Shown: positions 25,110-34,547 of the stretch, piece by piece
Numbering within the stretch: position 1 is the stretch's first letter
How the letters are laid out: each line of letters starts with the position of its first letter
NCBI GenBank assembly: GCA_041685735.1
Contig: JAWLFE010000013.1
Span: 1-64,000, forward strand
From: CSSed11-175R1 sp041685735
GTDB lineage: Bacteria; Actinomycetota; Nitriliruptoria; Nitriliruptorales; Nitriliruptoraceae
Direction: 5' to 3'
Length of the DNA: 64,000 nt
Notes under the pieces: generated by a model
Database searches by the model: none
What the model was told of the DNA's origin: nothing
The model's input: the letters and a program-made list of their open reading frames with translations, nothing else
Program-made: the position numbers and the translations under genes

Positions 25110-26335
25110 CAGGCCACCCGCCCGTCATCAGCCGCCGACGACCCTGCCGACGCGCCACCCGACGACCCGCCACCCGACGACCCACCTGTCGACCGACCTG
25201 TCGACCCGTCACCCGATGACCCCCCATCCGCGGACGGAGACCGCCGCAGGCTGCGACGCGCACCCTTCCAGCGCGGCGTGGCCGCCTGGCGCGGGTAGGG
25301 CTCTGCCGCGACCCGGTCGAGGTGGTCGATCAGCGCCCGGTTGATCTCATCCGGCGCCTCCAGCAGGGACATGTGCCCCACCCCGTCCAGCACGTGCAGC
25401 TCCGCGCCGCTGCGCTCTGCCATCCGCTCCGACAACGACACCGGCGTCAACCGGTCATCCGAGCCGACGAAGATCGAGGTCGGGACCTGCAACCTCGACA
25501 GGCCTGCCTCGACGTCGACGCCGAGGACGGCAGCGGCCAGCCCCAGCACGATGTCCGGATCGCTGTCGAGGACCAGCTGCTCGACGAAAGCGACCACCTG
25601 CGGGTCCGCATCCGGGCCGACGCCGATCCGCCGGACCAACAGCGTCGACAGGTCGGACGACGAGCGGTACAGGCGTTCGCTGGCGGACACCACCCGCGGG
25701 TCGCGCAGCACCGGGACGAGCCGTCCGATCCCCCGCTCGAGCTTCGCGAGTCCGCTGATCCCCACCTGGAAACCTGCACGTTCGGCACGTGCCTTCGACG
25801 TCGTCGACAGCAGCACGACCCCACCGACGCGGTCGTCCAACAGGTCGTCGTGCCGGTCGATCGCGTTGAGGACCGACATCCCGCCCATCGAGTGGCCGGC
25901 CAACACCAGCGGCCCCGACACGGTGGCCGCCTCGATGACCACGCGCAGCGTGTCACCCAACAGGTCGAGGTCGTAGTGGCTCGACTCGGGCGAGGACGTC
26001 CGTCCGTGCCCCGGTTGGTCGAAGGTGATGATGCGATACCGGTCGGCCAACGCCGCGACCTGGTGGTGCCACGCCCGACCCGTGCAGATCCAGCCGTGCG
26101 ACAGCACCAGCTGTGGCGCGTCCGGGGGACCGTAGGTCTCGATCGTGAGCTCGATCCCGTCGGGGCCGGGCACCGTGCGCACCTCGCCAGCGATCGACCC
26201 GAGCGGGACGACGCCGGCCGGCAGCGGCGGGGACTGCAACCGCTGGTGGACGAACCGCCGCTCGGCCAGGAACCCGAGCGCCAGGCCGCCCGCGACGGCT
26301 GCCGCCGCACCCACGGTCCGCGCTGCCCGTTCCAC
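25109..26335 (-). CDS. Alpha/beta-fold hydrolase with N-terminal membrane anchor
   Basis: 408 aa. An Ala/Gly hydrophobic segment (residues 8-24) may anchor it. The hydrolase domain has HGWICTGRAW (oxyanion region), FDQPGHGRTS, the nucleophile elbow GHSMGG, an Asp in VGSDDRLTP and the catalytic His in LDGVGHMSLLEAP. The last ~60 residues are low complexity, with repeats of GGSSGDGSTGRSTGG type encoded by a GACCC-rich array at 25130-25230. The position after alr suggests a housekeeping lipid or ester substrate, but none can be named. Confidence 0.88.
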   Translation of the reverse strand: MERAARTVGAAAAVAGGLALGFLAERRFVHQRLQSPPLPAGVVPLGSIAGEVRTVPGPDGIELTIETYGPPDAPQLVLSHGWICTGRAWHHQVAALADRYRIITFDQPGHGRTSSPESSHYDLDLLGDTLRVVIEAATVSGPLVLAGHSMGGMSVLNAIDRHDDLLDDRVGGVVLLSTTSKARAERAGFQVGISGLAKLERGIGRLVPVLRDPRVVSASERLYRSSSDLSTLLVRRIGVGPDADPQVVAFVEQLVLDSDPDIVLGLAAAVLGVDVEAGLSRLQVPTSIFVGSDDRLTPVSLSERMAERSGAELHVLDGVGHMSLLEAPDEINRALIDHLDRVAAEPYPRQAATPRWKGARRSLRRSPSADGGSSGDGSTGRSTGGSSGGGSSGGASAGSSAADDGRVA

Positions 26336-26412
26336 CTCGACGTCCCTTCGGATCGGTTGCCAGGACCAGCGACCGCAGGCTACTGGGCCGCCAACCCGCT
26401 CCTCGTGCCGCC

Positions 26413-26456
26413 TGATGTGGAAGGTCTGGCCGGCTCACCGGCCGAACCTTCCGCAT
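26413..26456 (-). terminator. Terminator hairpin after alr
   Basis: A long interrupted stem (GATG.GGAAGGT..GGCCGG with its complement) around a CTCA loop, 13 bases past the alr stop on the minus strand. It separates alr from the hydrolase gene. Confidence 0.65.
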
Positions 26457-26469
26457 CGTGACGAACGCG

Positions 26470-27606
26470 TCAGCCGTGGTGGTGGCGTGGTACGCGGGCG
26501 GTGAGCTGCGTGACGATCTCGTAGGTGATGGTGTCGGCGGCGGCGGCCCACTCCTCGACGCGGATGCGGTCGGCGCCCTGCGCGCCGAGCAGCACGACCG
26601 GATCGCCGACGTGCGGCTCCGCGGCGTCGCACCACACCAGTGTCTGGTCCATGCACACCCGACCGACGATCAGACAGCGGCGCCCGTCGAGCAGCACCTC
26701 GACGCGGTTGGACAGCGCCCGCGGCACGCCGTCGGCGTACCCGACGGGGACCGTGGCGATCCATCCCGCGTCCGGTGCGCTCCAGTGGTGGCCGTACGAC
26801 ACCGGCGTGCCCGCCTCGACGTGCTTGGCGAACCCCACCTCCGACACCAGGCGCAGGGCCGGCTCGAGCCCGTGGTCGGCCGCATCGACCTCGGGCCCCG
26901 GCGACAGCCCATAGATCCCGATGCCCGGTCGGAGCAGGGTGCGCCGCGCGCGGTCATGGAGGAGGGCGCCGGCGGAGTTCGACGCGTGGACCAGGTCGGG
27001 CCGGATCCCGAGCTTCGCGGCCTCGCCGAGGAAGCGGTCCAGCACCGCCAACTGCTCCGAGGTGGTGGGCGCGTCGGGTTCGTCGGCGCGAGCCAGGTGC
27101 GTCTGGATCGCGGCGACGCGCACCCCCCGGGCGGTCGCGGCCTGGTGCAGCCGGGCGGACCAGTCGGCTTCCGGGACCCCCACGCGGGCCATGCCGGTGT
27201 CGACCTTGAGGTGGATGTCGACGGGGGTGCCGCGGGCGTGCCCCGCGGCGTCGAGGGTGGCCAGGAACGGCGCCCGGTACACCGTCGGGGTCAGGTCGGC
27301 CTCGAGGAGGTAGGGGACCGCAGCGATCGGCGGTTCGGACAGGACCAGGATGGGCGCGTCGATCCCGGCCTGGCGCAGCTCCAGGCCCTCCTCGACGAGC
27401 GCGACCGCCAGCCAGGTCGCGCCGGCCGCGAGCGCAGCCCGGGCGACGGGCACCGCCCCGTGGCCGTAGGCGTTGGCCTTCACGACCGCGCACACCTCGG
27501 TGCCGGCGACCTCGCGGAACCGCGCCACGTTGTGCCGGATCGCTGCGAGGTCGACCTCGATCCGGGTGGGGCGTAGGCCCGTGCGGATCGCCGGGGTCGG
27601 GGTCAT
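26470..27606 (-). CDS. alr: Alanine racemase
   Basis: PLP enzyme making D-alanine for peptidoglycan. 378 aa. PLP-lysine K43 lies in AVVKANAYGHG; the second catalytic residue is Y270 in TPVSYGHHW. The conserved HLKVDTGMARVGV, HASNSAGAL, RPGIGIYGL, VPVGYADGVPR and GRVCMDQ segments are all present. The ATG at 27606 overlaps the nnr stop (ATGA), so alr is translated with nnr, as in several actinobacteria where these genes and glmS are adjacent. A hairpin ends the transcript. Confidence 0.97.
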   Translation of the reverse strand: MTPTPAIRTGLRPTRIEVDLAAIRHNVARFREVAGTEVCAVVKANAYGHGAVPVARAALAAGATWLAVALVEEGLELRQAGIDAPILVLSEPPIAAVPYLLEADLTPTVYRAPFLATLDAAGHARGTPVDIHLKVDTGMARVGVPEADWSARLHQAATARGVRVAAIQTHLARADEPDAPTTSEQLAVLDRFLGEAAKLGIRPDLVHASNSAGALLHDRARRTLLRPGIGIYGLSPGPEVDAADHGLEPALRLVSEVGFAKHVEAGTPVSYGHHWSAPDAGWIATVPVGYADGVPRALSNRVEVLLDGRRCLIVGRVCMDQTLVWCDAAEPHVGDPVVLLGAQGADRIRVEEWAAAADTITYEIVTQLTARVPRHHHG

Positions 27607-29402
27607 CGTGCGGAGCTCCTGGCCGGACCGTGGCGCCCGACGTCGGTCGGACCGCGGCCAGCGTGCCACATCCGCCACGTGTCCCAGGGCAGGCCGCCTG
27701 CACCCGCCGCGACCGGACCGCCACCTGCCGCGCCTGACCACACGGGGGCCGCACCTGACCACACGGGGGCCGCACCGGCCACGCCCCGCGACGCCGCGCC
27801 CGACCCCGTGGACGCCACGGCCCGCGACGACGCGCCCGACCCCGGCCCACCGGCCCAGGCCAACAGCTCCGCGAGGACGGTCGGCAGCTCGGCGAGCAGG
27901 CCGGTTGCGGTGGCGCGCCCGGCCGCGCGGCGGCCGGCCGCCTCACCCGCCGCGGCGTGCCACCACACCGCCTGTGCGACCGCGAGCGGGACGTCGTCGG
28001 CCGTCGCGATCGCGGCCCCGACGATCCCCGCGAGCGCATCCCCGGTCCCGCCGGACCCCAGTTCCGGACCGCCCAGCGGACAGACCCATACCCGGCCGTC
28101 GGGAGCCGCCACGATCGTCCCGGGGCCCTTGACCACGATGGTCGCGTCGAGCGAGCGCGCCAACGCGGGTGCCCGCTCGACCCGGTGCGACCACGCATCG
28201 TGCCCGTCGTGGCCGCCTCCGATCCGGGCGAACTCCCGCTCATGCGGGGTCAGGACCAACTCCCCGCGATGCTCACCCAATGCCTCCGGCGCGTCCCGAT
28301 GCACGTTGAGCGCATCCGCGTCCAGCACCAGGCGTCGTGCGTCACGACGTAGGGCCGCGACGACCGCAGCGGCGCCCGGACCGTGCCCCAGCCCCGGCCC
28401 GGCGACCACGACATCGACCGCATCGAGGTTGGGCATCGCATGGACCGCGGCCGCATCCACCCCACCCTGCTCGTCGGCCGGCAACGCGCGGGCCATCACG
28501 CCGGGATCCGTGCTGACGGCGACATCCGCGCGGACCGGTGCGGGCACGGCCACGGTCACCAGGCCCGCGCCCACACGCAGCGCGCCGGTCGCCGCCAGCG
28601 CCGCAGCGCCGGAGGTCCCAACTGCACCAGCGACGACCAGCGCCGTACCCCGGCCCCGCTTGTCGGTCGCGGCGTCGAACCTCGACGGTGCTGCCCCGGC
28701 CGGGGTCAGCGCCTCCCAGGTCGTGCCACCCGGGTCGTAACGGGGGCCCAGATCCCCGACCAGGACCCGGCCCGCGTGCGCCGCACCGGGATGGAGCAGC
28801 AGCCCCCGCTTGACCCCACCGAACGTGATCGTCAGATCGGCGACGACCGCCGCGTCCGGGGCTGCTGCGCCGTCGTCCGCATCCACGCCCGTCGGGATGT
28901 CGCAGGCCACGACGATCGTGCCGCTCGCGTGGGCGCGGCGCAGTCCCGCGACACCGGCGCCGGCCGAACCACGCGGGGCGCCGCGGGTCCCGGTCCCGAG
29001 CAACGCATCCACCGCCACATCGCACCACGCCAGCGCCGCATCGAGGTCCGCCAGCCCATCGGAGGTCCGCCCTCCCCCGGTCAGCCAGGCGGCTCGGTTC
29101 GCGGCCGCCTCGTCGGACACCTCGACGTCCCGGCCGTCGACGGCGACCACCCAGGCCATGGCGCCGTGCTCGCGCAGCCGGCACGCCGCCGCCCAGCCAT
29201 CACCGCCGTTGTTGCCCTTGCCGACCAGGATCGCGACCCGCAGCCCGTAGCCGTGGCCGCCGGCGGCCACGATGCCGCGGGCGAGGTGGCCGGCCGCACG
29301 ATCCATCAACGCCGCCCACGTGTCGCCGGCCTCGACCGCCGCCGCGTCGCCGGCCCGCGCGCCCGCCGCATCCAGCAGGGGGATCGCGCCACGCTGCACC
29401 AT
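27603..29402 (-). CDS. nnr: Bifunctional NAD(P)H-hydrate epimerase/dehydratase
   Basis: Repairs hydrated NAD(P)H. 599 aa in two domains. The N-terminal epimerase (YjeF_N, to about residue 215) has LVGKGNNGGDGWAAA, the catalytic Asp in VDALLGTGTRG and CDIPTGVDADDG. The C-terminal ADP/ATP-dependent dehydratase has GAVGTSGAAALAATGALRVGAG, GPGLGHGPGA, LDADALNV, LTPHEREFARI and GSGGTGDALAGI. About 90 residues of Ala/Gly/Ser-rich repeat-like tail (PVWSGAA repeated) follow the second domain. The gene sits between glmS and alr on one strand, and its stop overlaps the alr start. Confidence 0.96.
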   Translation of the reverse strand: MVQRGAIPLLDAAGARAGDAAAVEAGDTWAALMDRAAGHLARGIVAAGGHGYGLRVAILVGKGNNGGDGWAAACRLREHGAMAWVVAVDGRDVEVSDEAAANRAAWLTGGGRTSDGLADLDAALAWCDVAVDALLGTGTRGAPRGSAGAGVAGLRRAHASGTIVVACDIPTGVDADDGAAAPDAAVVADLTITFGGVKRGLLLHPGAAHAGRVLVGDLGPRYDPGGTTWEALTPAGAAPSRFDAATDKRGRGTALVVAGAVGTSGAAALAATGALRVGAGLVTVAVPAPVRADVAVSTDPGVMARALPADEQGGVDAAAVHAMPNLDAVDVVVAGPGLGHGPGAAAVVAALRRDARRLVLDADALNVHRDAPEALGEHRGELVLTPHEREFARIGGGHDGHDAWSHRVERAPALARSLDATIVVKGPGTIVAAPDGRVWVCPLGGPELGSGGTGDALAGIVGAAIATADDVPLAVAQAVWWHAAAGEAAGRRAAGRATATGLLAELPTVLAELLAWAGGPGSGASSRAVASTGSGAASRGVAGAAPVWSGAAPVWSGAAGGGPVAAGAGGLPWDTWRMWHAGRGPTDVGRHGPARSSAR

Positions 29403-29443
29403 CGCGGGCTCCTGACGTCACCGGCCGGCCGTCGGCCGGGCTT

Positions 29444-31297
29444 CTACTCCACCGTCACCGTCTTGGCGAGGTTGCGGGGCTGGTCGACGTCCTCCCCGCG
29501 CAGGGTGGCGATGTGGTAGCTGAACAGCTGCAGGGGGATCACCGACAGCACGGACCCGGCCAGTTCGTGCGGCGGTTCGGGCAGCGTCAGCACGTGGTGG
29601 GCATGCTCCTTGAGTTCGGCGGTCGACCCGTCGGTCCCGATCGCCAGCACGGACGCGCCGCGGGCACGGACCTCCTGGATGTTGGAGACCATCTTGCCGA
29701 ACACGTGCCCAGCGGGCGCCAGCGCGACGACCAGCGATCCGGGTTCGATCAGCGCGATCGGGCCGTGCTTCATCTCGCCGGCGGGGAACGCCTCCGCGTG
29801 GAGGTAGCTGATCTCCTTGAGCTTCAACGCCCCCTCCATCGCGATCGGCAGACCGGCGTGGCGGCCGATGAACATCGTGTAGTTGGTGTCCTGGTAGCGC
29901 TCGGCGAGCTCACGGACCTCGCCGTCGAGCAGCAGCGTCTGCTCGATCGCGGCGGGGACCTGTTGCAGGCGGGTGAGGATGTCCTCGGTCTCCGATGCGT
30001 ACATCCGCCCGCGGACCTGCGCGAGGTAGAGCCCGATCAGCAGGCACCCGACGATCTGGGTCGTGAACGCCTTGGTCGAGGCGACCGCGATCTCCGGTCC
30101 GGCGTGGGTGTAGAGCACCCCATCCGCCTCACGCGCCAACGTCGATCCCACCACGTTGCACAGCGCGATGACCGGCGCGCGCTGATCGCGCCCGTGGCTG
30201 GCCGCGGCGATGGTGTCGATCGTCTCACCCGACTGTGAGATGGCGATCACCAGGGTGTGCGGGTCGACGATCGGGTCGCGGTAGCGGAACTCGCTGGCGA
30301 CCTCGACGTCGACGGGGACCCCGGCCCAGTGCTCGATGGCGAGCTTGCCGATCATCCCCGCGTGCAACGACGTGCCGCAGGCGAGGATGAAGACCTTGTC
30401 GATCCGCGCGAGTTCGTGTTCGTCGATGCGCATCTCATCGAGATGAAGCCGTCCCGGTCCGCCGTCGGCCGGCACGCTCAACCGGTCGAGCAGGGTGTCG
30501 GCGACCGCCTGGGGCTGCTCGTGGATCTCCTTGAGCATGAAGTGCTCGTAGCCCTGCTTCTCAGCTGCATCGAGGTCCCAGTCCACGTGGAAGCGGTGGG
30601 GCTCGACGGTGGTGCCGTCAACATCCATGATGTCGACGCCATCGGGCGTGATGCGCGCGATCTGCCCGTCCAGCAGGGCGGCGACGTCCCGGGTGTGGTC
30701 GATCAGCGCGGCGACGTCCGAGGCGCAGTACCCGACCCCGTCGGCGTGGGCGACGATCAGCGGCGCCTCGTGCTTGGCGACCACGATCGTGTCCGGATCG
30801 TCCACCGCCACGAAGCAGATCGAGTAGGCGCCCTGCAGTTGTGCGACCACCCGCCGGACCGCCAGCAGCAGGTCGGGATCGTCCATGCGGTCGAGTTCAC
30901 GCGCGACCAGGTGGGCCGCCACCTCGGAGTCGGTGTCGGAGGCGAAGCGCACGTCACCGAGCGAGGCCTTGAGTTCCTGGTAGTTCTCGAGGATGCCGTT
31001 GTGGACCACGGCGACGCGACCCGACGGATCGGTGTGGGGGTGGGCGTTGCGGTCGTTGGGTTCGCCGTGGGTCGCCCACCGGGTGTGTCCGATGCCGACC
31101 GATGCCGCCAGCGGGGTGTCGTCGAGCGCGCGCACGAGGTTCTCGAGTTTGCCGGCCCGCTTGACGACGTCCAGGTCGTTGGCGTCGGCGGTGACCACAC
31201 CGGCCGAGTCGTACCCGCGGTACTCCAGGCGCTTCAGCCCGCCGAGGATGCACGCGACCGCGTCAGCGCGTCCGGTGACACCGATGATTCCGCACAC
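29444..31297 (-). CDS. glmS: Glutamine-fructose-6-phosphate aminotransferase
   Basis: Makes glucosamine-6-phosphate, the first step to UDP-GlcNAc. 617 aa. The glutaminase domain begins with the nucleophile Cys (MCGIIGVTG), then GIGHTRWATHG, VHNGILEN and SDTDSEV. The two SIS domains show ILACGTSLHAG, VIAISQSGETIDT, STKAFTTQ, and the C-terminal LAKTVTVE that closes the sugar site. Near the ATG at 31297 there is no visible glmS ribozyme, as expected in an actinobacterium. GlmM, two steps on, lies 3 kb away at 34548. Confidence 0.98.
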   Translation of the reverse strand: MCGIIGVTGRADAVACILGGLKRLEYRGYDSAGVVTADANDLDVVKRAGKLENLVRALDDTPLAASVGIGHTRWATHGEPNDRNAHPHTDPSGRVAVVHNGILENYQELKASLGDVRFASDTDSEVAAHLVARELDRMDDPDLLLAVRRVVAQLQGAYSICFVAVDDPDTIVVAKHEAPLIVAHADGVGYCASDVAALIDHTRDVAALLDGQIARITPDGVDIMDVDGTTVEPHRFHVDWDLDAAEKQGYEHFMLKEIHEQPQAVADTLLDRLSVPADGGPGRLHLDEMRIDEHELARIDKVFILACGTSLHAGMIGKLAIEHWAGVPVDVEVASEFRYRDPIVDPHTLVIAISQSGETIDTIAAASHGRDQRAPVIALCNVVGSTLAREADGVLYTHAGPEIAVASTKAFTTQIVGCLLIGLYLAQVRGRMYASETEDILTRLQQVPAAIEQTLLLDGEVRELAERYQDTNYTMFIGRHAGLPIAMEGALKLKEISYLHAEAFPAGEMKHGPIALIEPGSLVVALAPAGHVFGKMVSNIQEVRARGASVLAIGTDGSTAELKEHAHHVLTLPEPPHELAGSVLSVIPLQLFSYHIATLRGEDVDQPRNLAKTVTVE

Positions 31298-31386
31298 GTG
31301 AAGGCCTCCAGCCTCGGGGACGAACGCAGGGCCCGAGCACCTGCCTGCCGCCGAACCTCGGCGGCAGCCGATCCCGCCGCGTTCCG

Positions 31387-31392
31387 AGACTA
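31387..31392 (-). promoter_or_regulatory. Possible -10 element (TAGTCT) for glmS
   Basis: TAGTCT on the minus strand 90 bases before the glmS ATG, in the 112-base spacer after the lipoprotein gene. It belongs to the TAGnnT family seen elsewhere in the window. Confidence 0.3.
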
Positions 31393-31409
31393 CCGGGCCG
31401 GCCGCCGGC

Positions 31410-32618
31410 TCAGGCCAGGACCGCGTCGGTGACCAGCCACGCGCCGTCGACCTGCCGCACGGTCAGCACGAGGCTGGTGGAACCGCCACCGGCGTCCTCG
31501 AAGGTGCAGACGGACCCTCCCTGACCGGGAACACAGGCGCGACCCTGCAGTTCGAAGGTGTCCTCGCCGGGCCCAGGCGGGATCGACTGCAGGCTCTGCT
31601 GCCCCGGTGGCGCCAGGAGGTCGCCGATACCGCTGAGGTCCTGGTCGCGCCAGGCCGCGTAGACCTCCAGCGCGACCTCCACCGGGAGCCGGGCATCGCG
31701 CTCCACGACGGTGCGCTCGGCGATCACGGGGCTGCCCGTGGGCTGTTCGAACACCACGATCTCCCGCTGGCTCGGACAACAGGCCGCATCGTCAGCCGCG
31801 AGGTGGTCCGCCGTCAGCAACAGCCGACCCGCCACGGCTCGCAGGTCCGCCGCCGGACGTGGATCGGAGACCGCCAGGACCTGCGCCCCGGACGCTCCGG
31901 CGGGCCAGCCCATCACCTCGAAGCTCTGCTCTTCCCCGGAACCGCCCCGATCGACGGTCAGGATGACGACATCGGGGAGGTTCGGCCACGCCGACGACGA
32001 CACCGACGTGTCCACGATCGGGCCCGCCGGCTCGCTCGCTCCGTACGTTGCGTCACGAACAGGCTCCCATGGCCCGGTCCCGGGGACGCCCGGTCGCTGC
32101 CACAGGACCACCGCATGGTCACCGGCGAACTCCTCGACGGTCAGCAGGACCTCGCCGGCGGCGCCCCGCGCGAAGGCACAGTCCGTGATGTTCTGCTCAG
32201 CATGCGGCTGGATGGGACAGCTGTCGAGGACATGATCCTGCGGCGGCCCCGAGGTGGCTGCCAGGACCGAGCCACTCGCGGTGAACTCCAGCGTCGTCGC
32301 AGCCGGCCGTGGATCTGCGCCGCCATCGTCCGCGCCATCGCCGTCCGCGCCATCGCCGGTTCCAGACGCGTCACCGTCGTCGCCGGCTGCTGCGTCCGAG
32401 GCCTGACCGTCATCGTCGCCGGTCGATCCGTCCTCCGCGCCGGGGTCATCGGCGTCCTCCGCTGGGGCATGCGCATCGACCGGTCCGAGGACATCGTCGG
32501 ACCGCTGCGCAGCGGTGTCGGGGTCACGGCCACCGCAGCCCGCGAGCAGCGAGAGGGTGACCAGCACCGCCAGCGCGGTCCAACCTGCCGAGTCCCTGCG
32601 CACCCTCGCCCCTGTCAC
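31410..32618 (-). CDS. Predicted lipoprotein, function unknown
   Basis: 402 aa from GTG 32618 (AGGGG upstream). The N-terminus is MTGARVRR, then a hydrophobic stretch and the lipobox LLAGC with the modified Cys near residue 27. A long Asp/Gly/Ala-rich linker (to about residue 100) precedes a beta-rich domain with Cys residues (LDSCPIQPH, NITDCAFARG). The C-terminal part resembles small SnoaL/lumazine-binding-like domains (LPVEVALEVYAAWRDQDLSGI ending in VDGAWLVTDAVLA). The family is not recognised. Other in-frame GTGs lie upstream within GAGGGTGCG repeats; the start is uncertain by about 50 codons. Confidence 0.7.
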   Translation of the reverse strand: MTGARVRRDSAGWTALAVLVTLSLLAGCGGRDPDTAAQRSDDVLGPVDAHAPAEDADDPGAEDGSTGDDDGQASDAAAGDDGDASGTGDGADGDGADDGGADPRPAATTLEFTASGSVLAATSGPPQDHVLDSCPIQPHAEQNITDCAFARGAAGEVLLTVEEFAGDHAVVLWQRPGVPGTGPWEPVRDATYGASEPAGPIVDTSVSSSAWPNLPDVVILTVDRGGSGEEQSFEVMGWPAGASGAQVLAVSDPRPAADLRAVAGRLLLTADHLAADDAACCPSQREIVVFEQPTGSPVIAERTVVERDARLPVEVALEVYAAWRDQDLSGIGDLLAPPGQQSLQSIPPGPGEDTFELQGRACVPGQGGSVCTFEDAGGGSTSLVLTVRQVDGAWLVTDAVLA

Positions 32619-32694
32619 CGCCGTGCCCCTACGCACCCTCGCCCCTTCCGTCGTGGCGTCACCGTAGCCACCCGTCCGCGGAGCGGTCGAGGGT

Positions 32695-33714
32695 TCAGTC
32701 GGTCCCGAAGGTCTCGAGGATCGCCCAGAGGTTCTCGCCCATGCGCTGCATGGGCACGCGGTACCAGGCACCGCCGAGGATCAGGTGGTCGACGTGGCTC
32801 TCGATGTCGGCGAGGCGGTCCTTGACCTCGTCGGGGGTCCCGGCGATCGCGTAGCGCTCCACGGCGTGATCGGGGACGGCGGCCACCATCGCATCGATGT
32901 CCTGGCCGGTCCGCTTCCACACATCACGCAGCTCCCCCATCAGCGCCTCATCGCCGTACGAGGCGAACACGCCCTGGTAGTTCGGCGTGGTGCCGTAGAA
33001 GGCGATCTGCTGCTTGGCTTCGCGGATGGCGACCTCGCGGTCATCGGCGATGCACAGGATCACGCCCTGGCAGACGGTGAAGTCCTCGCGCGACCGCCCG
33101 GCCTCGCTGAGCGCCTCGTCGATGCGGGGCAGCACGTCGTCGGTGAGGTAGCGCTCGGAGGTGAACGGGTGACCGAGGATGCCATCGGCGTAGCTGGCCG
33201 CGGCCTTGGTCATCAGCGGTCCGACGGCGGCGACGTAGACACGCGGCAGCTTGCGGTCGGTGGCACGCCCCCGGCCGCCCAGCCCCGGACGCAGGACCCG
33301 GTAGATGTCGCCGTCGAAGGTGACGTCCTCGCCGCGTTCCATCTGCCAGACGGCCTGCATCGCCTGGACGTACTCCCCCATCCGCTTGGCCGGTTGATCG
33401 AACGAGGACGAGAACCGTTCCTCGATGATCTTCTTGACCTGGCTGCCGAGGCCGACCACGAAGCGGTCGCCCGACAGGTCGTTGAGGTCCCAGGCCTGCA
33501 TCGCGGTGATCGTCGGCGAGCGCGGGAAGGCCAGCGTGATGTTGGTCCCGACGTCGATGCGCTCGGTCGCCTGCGCGATGACCGATGCCTGGATGATCGA
33601 CTCCTGCGTGGTCTCCGAGACCCAGGCGGCATCGAAACCCTTGGCCTCGACCTGCTTCGCCAGCTCGCCGAGGAAGGCGTACGGCCCCCCGAGCCCGATC
33701 CCTCTGCTCACCAT
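32695..33714 (-). CDS. LLM-class (F420-type) oxidoreductase, TIGR03617-like
   Basis: 339-aa luciferase-like monooxygenase-fold protein. Typical features: GFDAAWVSETTQESI, RIDVGTNITLAFPRSP, AMQAWDLNDLSGDRFVVGLGSQVK, RVYVAAVGPLMTKAA, a long central helix region, and the C-terminal AIAGTPDEVKDRLADIE. In actinobacteria such proteins mostly use coenzyme F420; FMN use cannot be excluded from sequence. The reaction is unknown. It is divergent from the small membrane-protein gene at 33850. Confidence 0.88.
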   Translation of the reverse strand: MVSRGIGLGGPYAFLGELAKQVEAKGFDAAWVSETTQESIIQASVIAQATERIDVGTNITLAFPRSPTITAMQAWDLNDLSGDRFVVGLGSQVKKIIEERFSSSFDQPAKRMGEYVQAMQAVWQMERGEDVTFDGDIYRVLRPGLGGRGRATDRKLPRVYVAAVGPLMTKAAASYADGILGHPFTSERYLTDDVLPRIDEALSEAGRSREDFTVCQGVILCIADDREVAIREAKQQIAFYGTTPNYQGVFASYGDEALMGELRDVWKRTGQDIDAMVAAVPDHAVERYAIAGTPDEVKDRLADIESHVDHLILGGAWYRVPMQRMGENLWAILETFGTD

Positions 33715-33849
33715 GCGTCGCTCTCCCGGTCGTGGTCCCGGAACGGTAGCGGTCGATCCGTTCCCATGGATCGCTCCGAATGGCGCGTGGCGCCGGTCGG
33801 TACGGTGAGCGGTACCGACCGGATGGGCGATCGGCGGGAGCGAGCAGAG

Positions 33850-34467
33850 GTGGATGAGCAGACCCGGGGTTCCGTCCTCCGCCCCTGGGCGTGGGCAGCG
33901 CTCGTCCTCCTGGCGGTCATCGGTGGGCTCTGGGTCTGGGCGGACGTGACGCCACAGGCCGGTTCCGGCAACGTGGAGGCGTCCGGACGCCAGGCCGCGG
34001 CGATCCGCGACGACGGCCTGACCTGGCGGGTGGCCGAGTTCCGGCCGGGAAGCAGAGCCGAGGTACGGGTCGACATCGCGCGGCGGGGACCCGTGCCCGT
34101 CAGCGTCCGGGGTGTCCCCGACATCGACGCCGGGCCGCCGGTGGCGACCTACTGCGGGTGGTGGCCGGACCGACTGTTCCTGGACGGCGAGGAGCTGACC
34201 ACGCGTTCCACGCCGATCCCCCTACCACGCACCGGCACCAGCGAGCTCGTCCTGAGTGGCGCCTTCCTCGGCGACCCCGGATGCATGGATGACGAGCGGA
34301 TCGGTGCGCGACGACGGGTGAGGCTGGAACTGGCGGTGGCGGGTGGCGGGCCGAAGACCGTGCAGATCGCCCTGCCCGAGGTCCTGGCCTGGTCGCCGGT
34401 GCCGCGGCCCGCTGCGGACCGCTTGGCCGACCGGTCGGTCCGCCCCCGGGTCGGCACCGCCCCCTGA
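33850..34467 (+). CDS. Predicted membrane-anchored exported protein, function unknown
   Basis: 205 aa from GTG 33850, with GGGAG nine bases upstream (an ATG at 33823 is the alternative). A single N-terminal transmembrane helix (WAWAALVLLAVIGGLWVWA) is followed by a beta-rich extracytoplasmic domain with two Cys (ATYCGWWPD, GDPGCMDD) that could form a disulfide. It ends with VRPRVGTAP. No known family is recognised. It is convergent with glmM; the longer frame upstream is a shadow of the LLM gene. Confidence 0.65.
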   Translation: MDEQTRGSVLRPWAWAALVLLAVIGGLWVWADVTPQAGSGNVEASGRQAAAIRDDGLTWRVAEFRPGSRAEVRVDIARRGPVPVSVRGVPDIDAGPPVATYCGWWPDRLFLDGEELTTRSTPIPLPRTGTSELVLSGAFLGDPGCMDDERIGARRRVRLELAVAGGGPKTVQIALPEVLAWSPVPRPAADRLADRSVRPRVGTAP

Positions 34468-34547
34468 TCCCGACCGTGATCCCGACCGCTGAGACGGCGC
34501 GCTCATCCGGGCGTGCGCTGAGGTGGTGAGGTGATCCGGCCGCGTCC

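Noticed and set aside
23340..25298. 652-aa plus-strand frame over UDG and P1 peptidase
   Set aside because: Antisense of two well-supported minus-strand genes; Arg/Asp/His-rich shadow sequence.
26413..26456. Inverted repeat after alr considered as an operator
   Set aside because: Position right after the stop codon and stem strength fit a terminator better.
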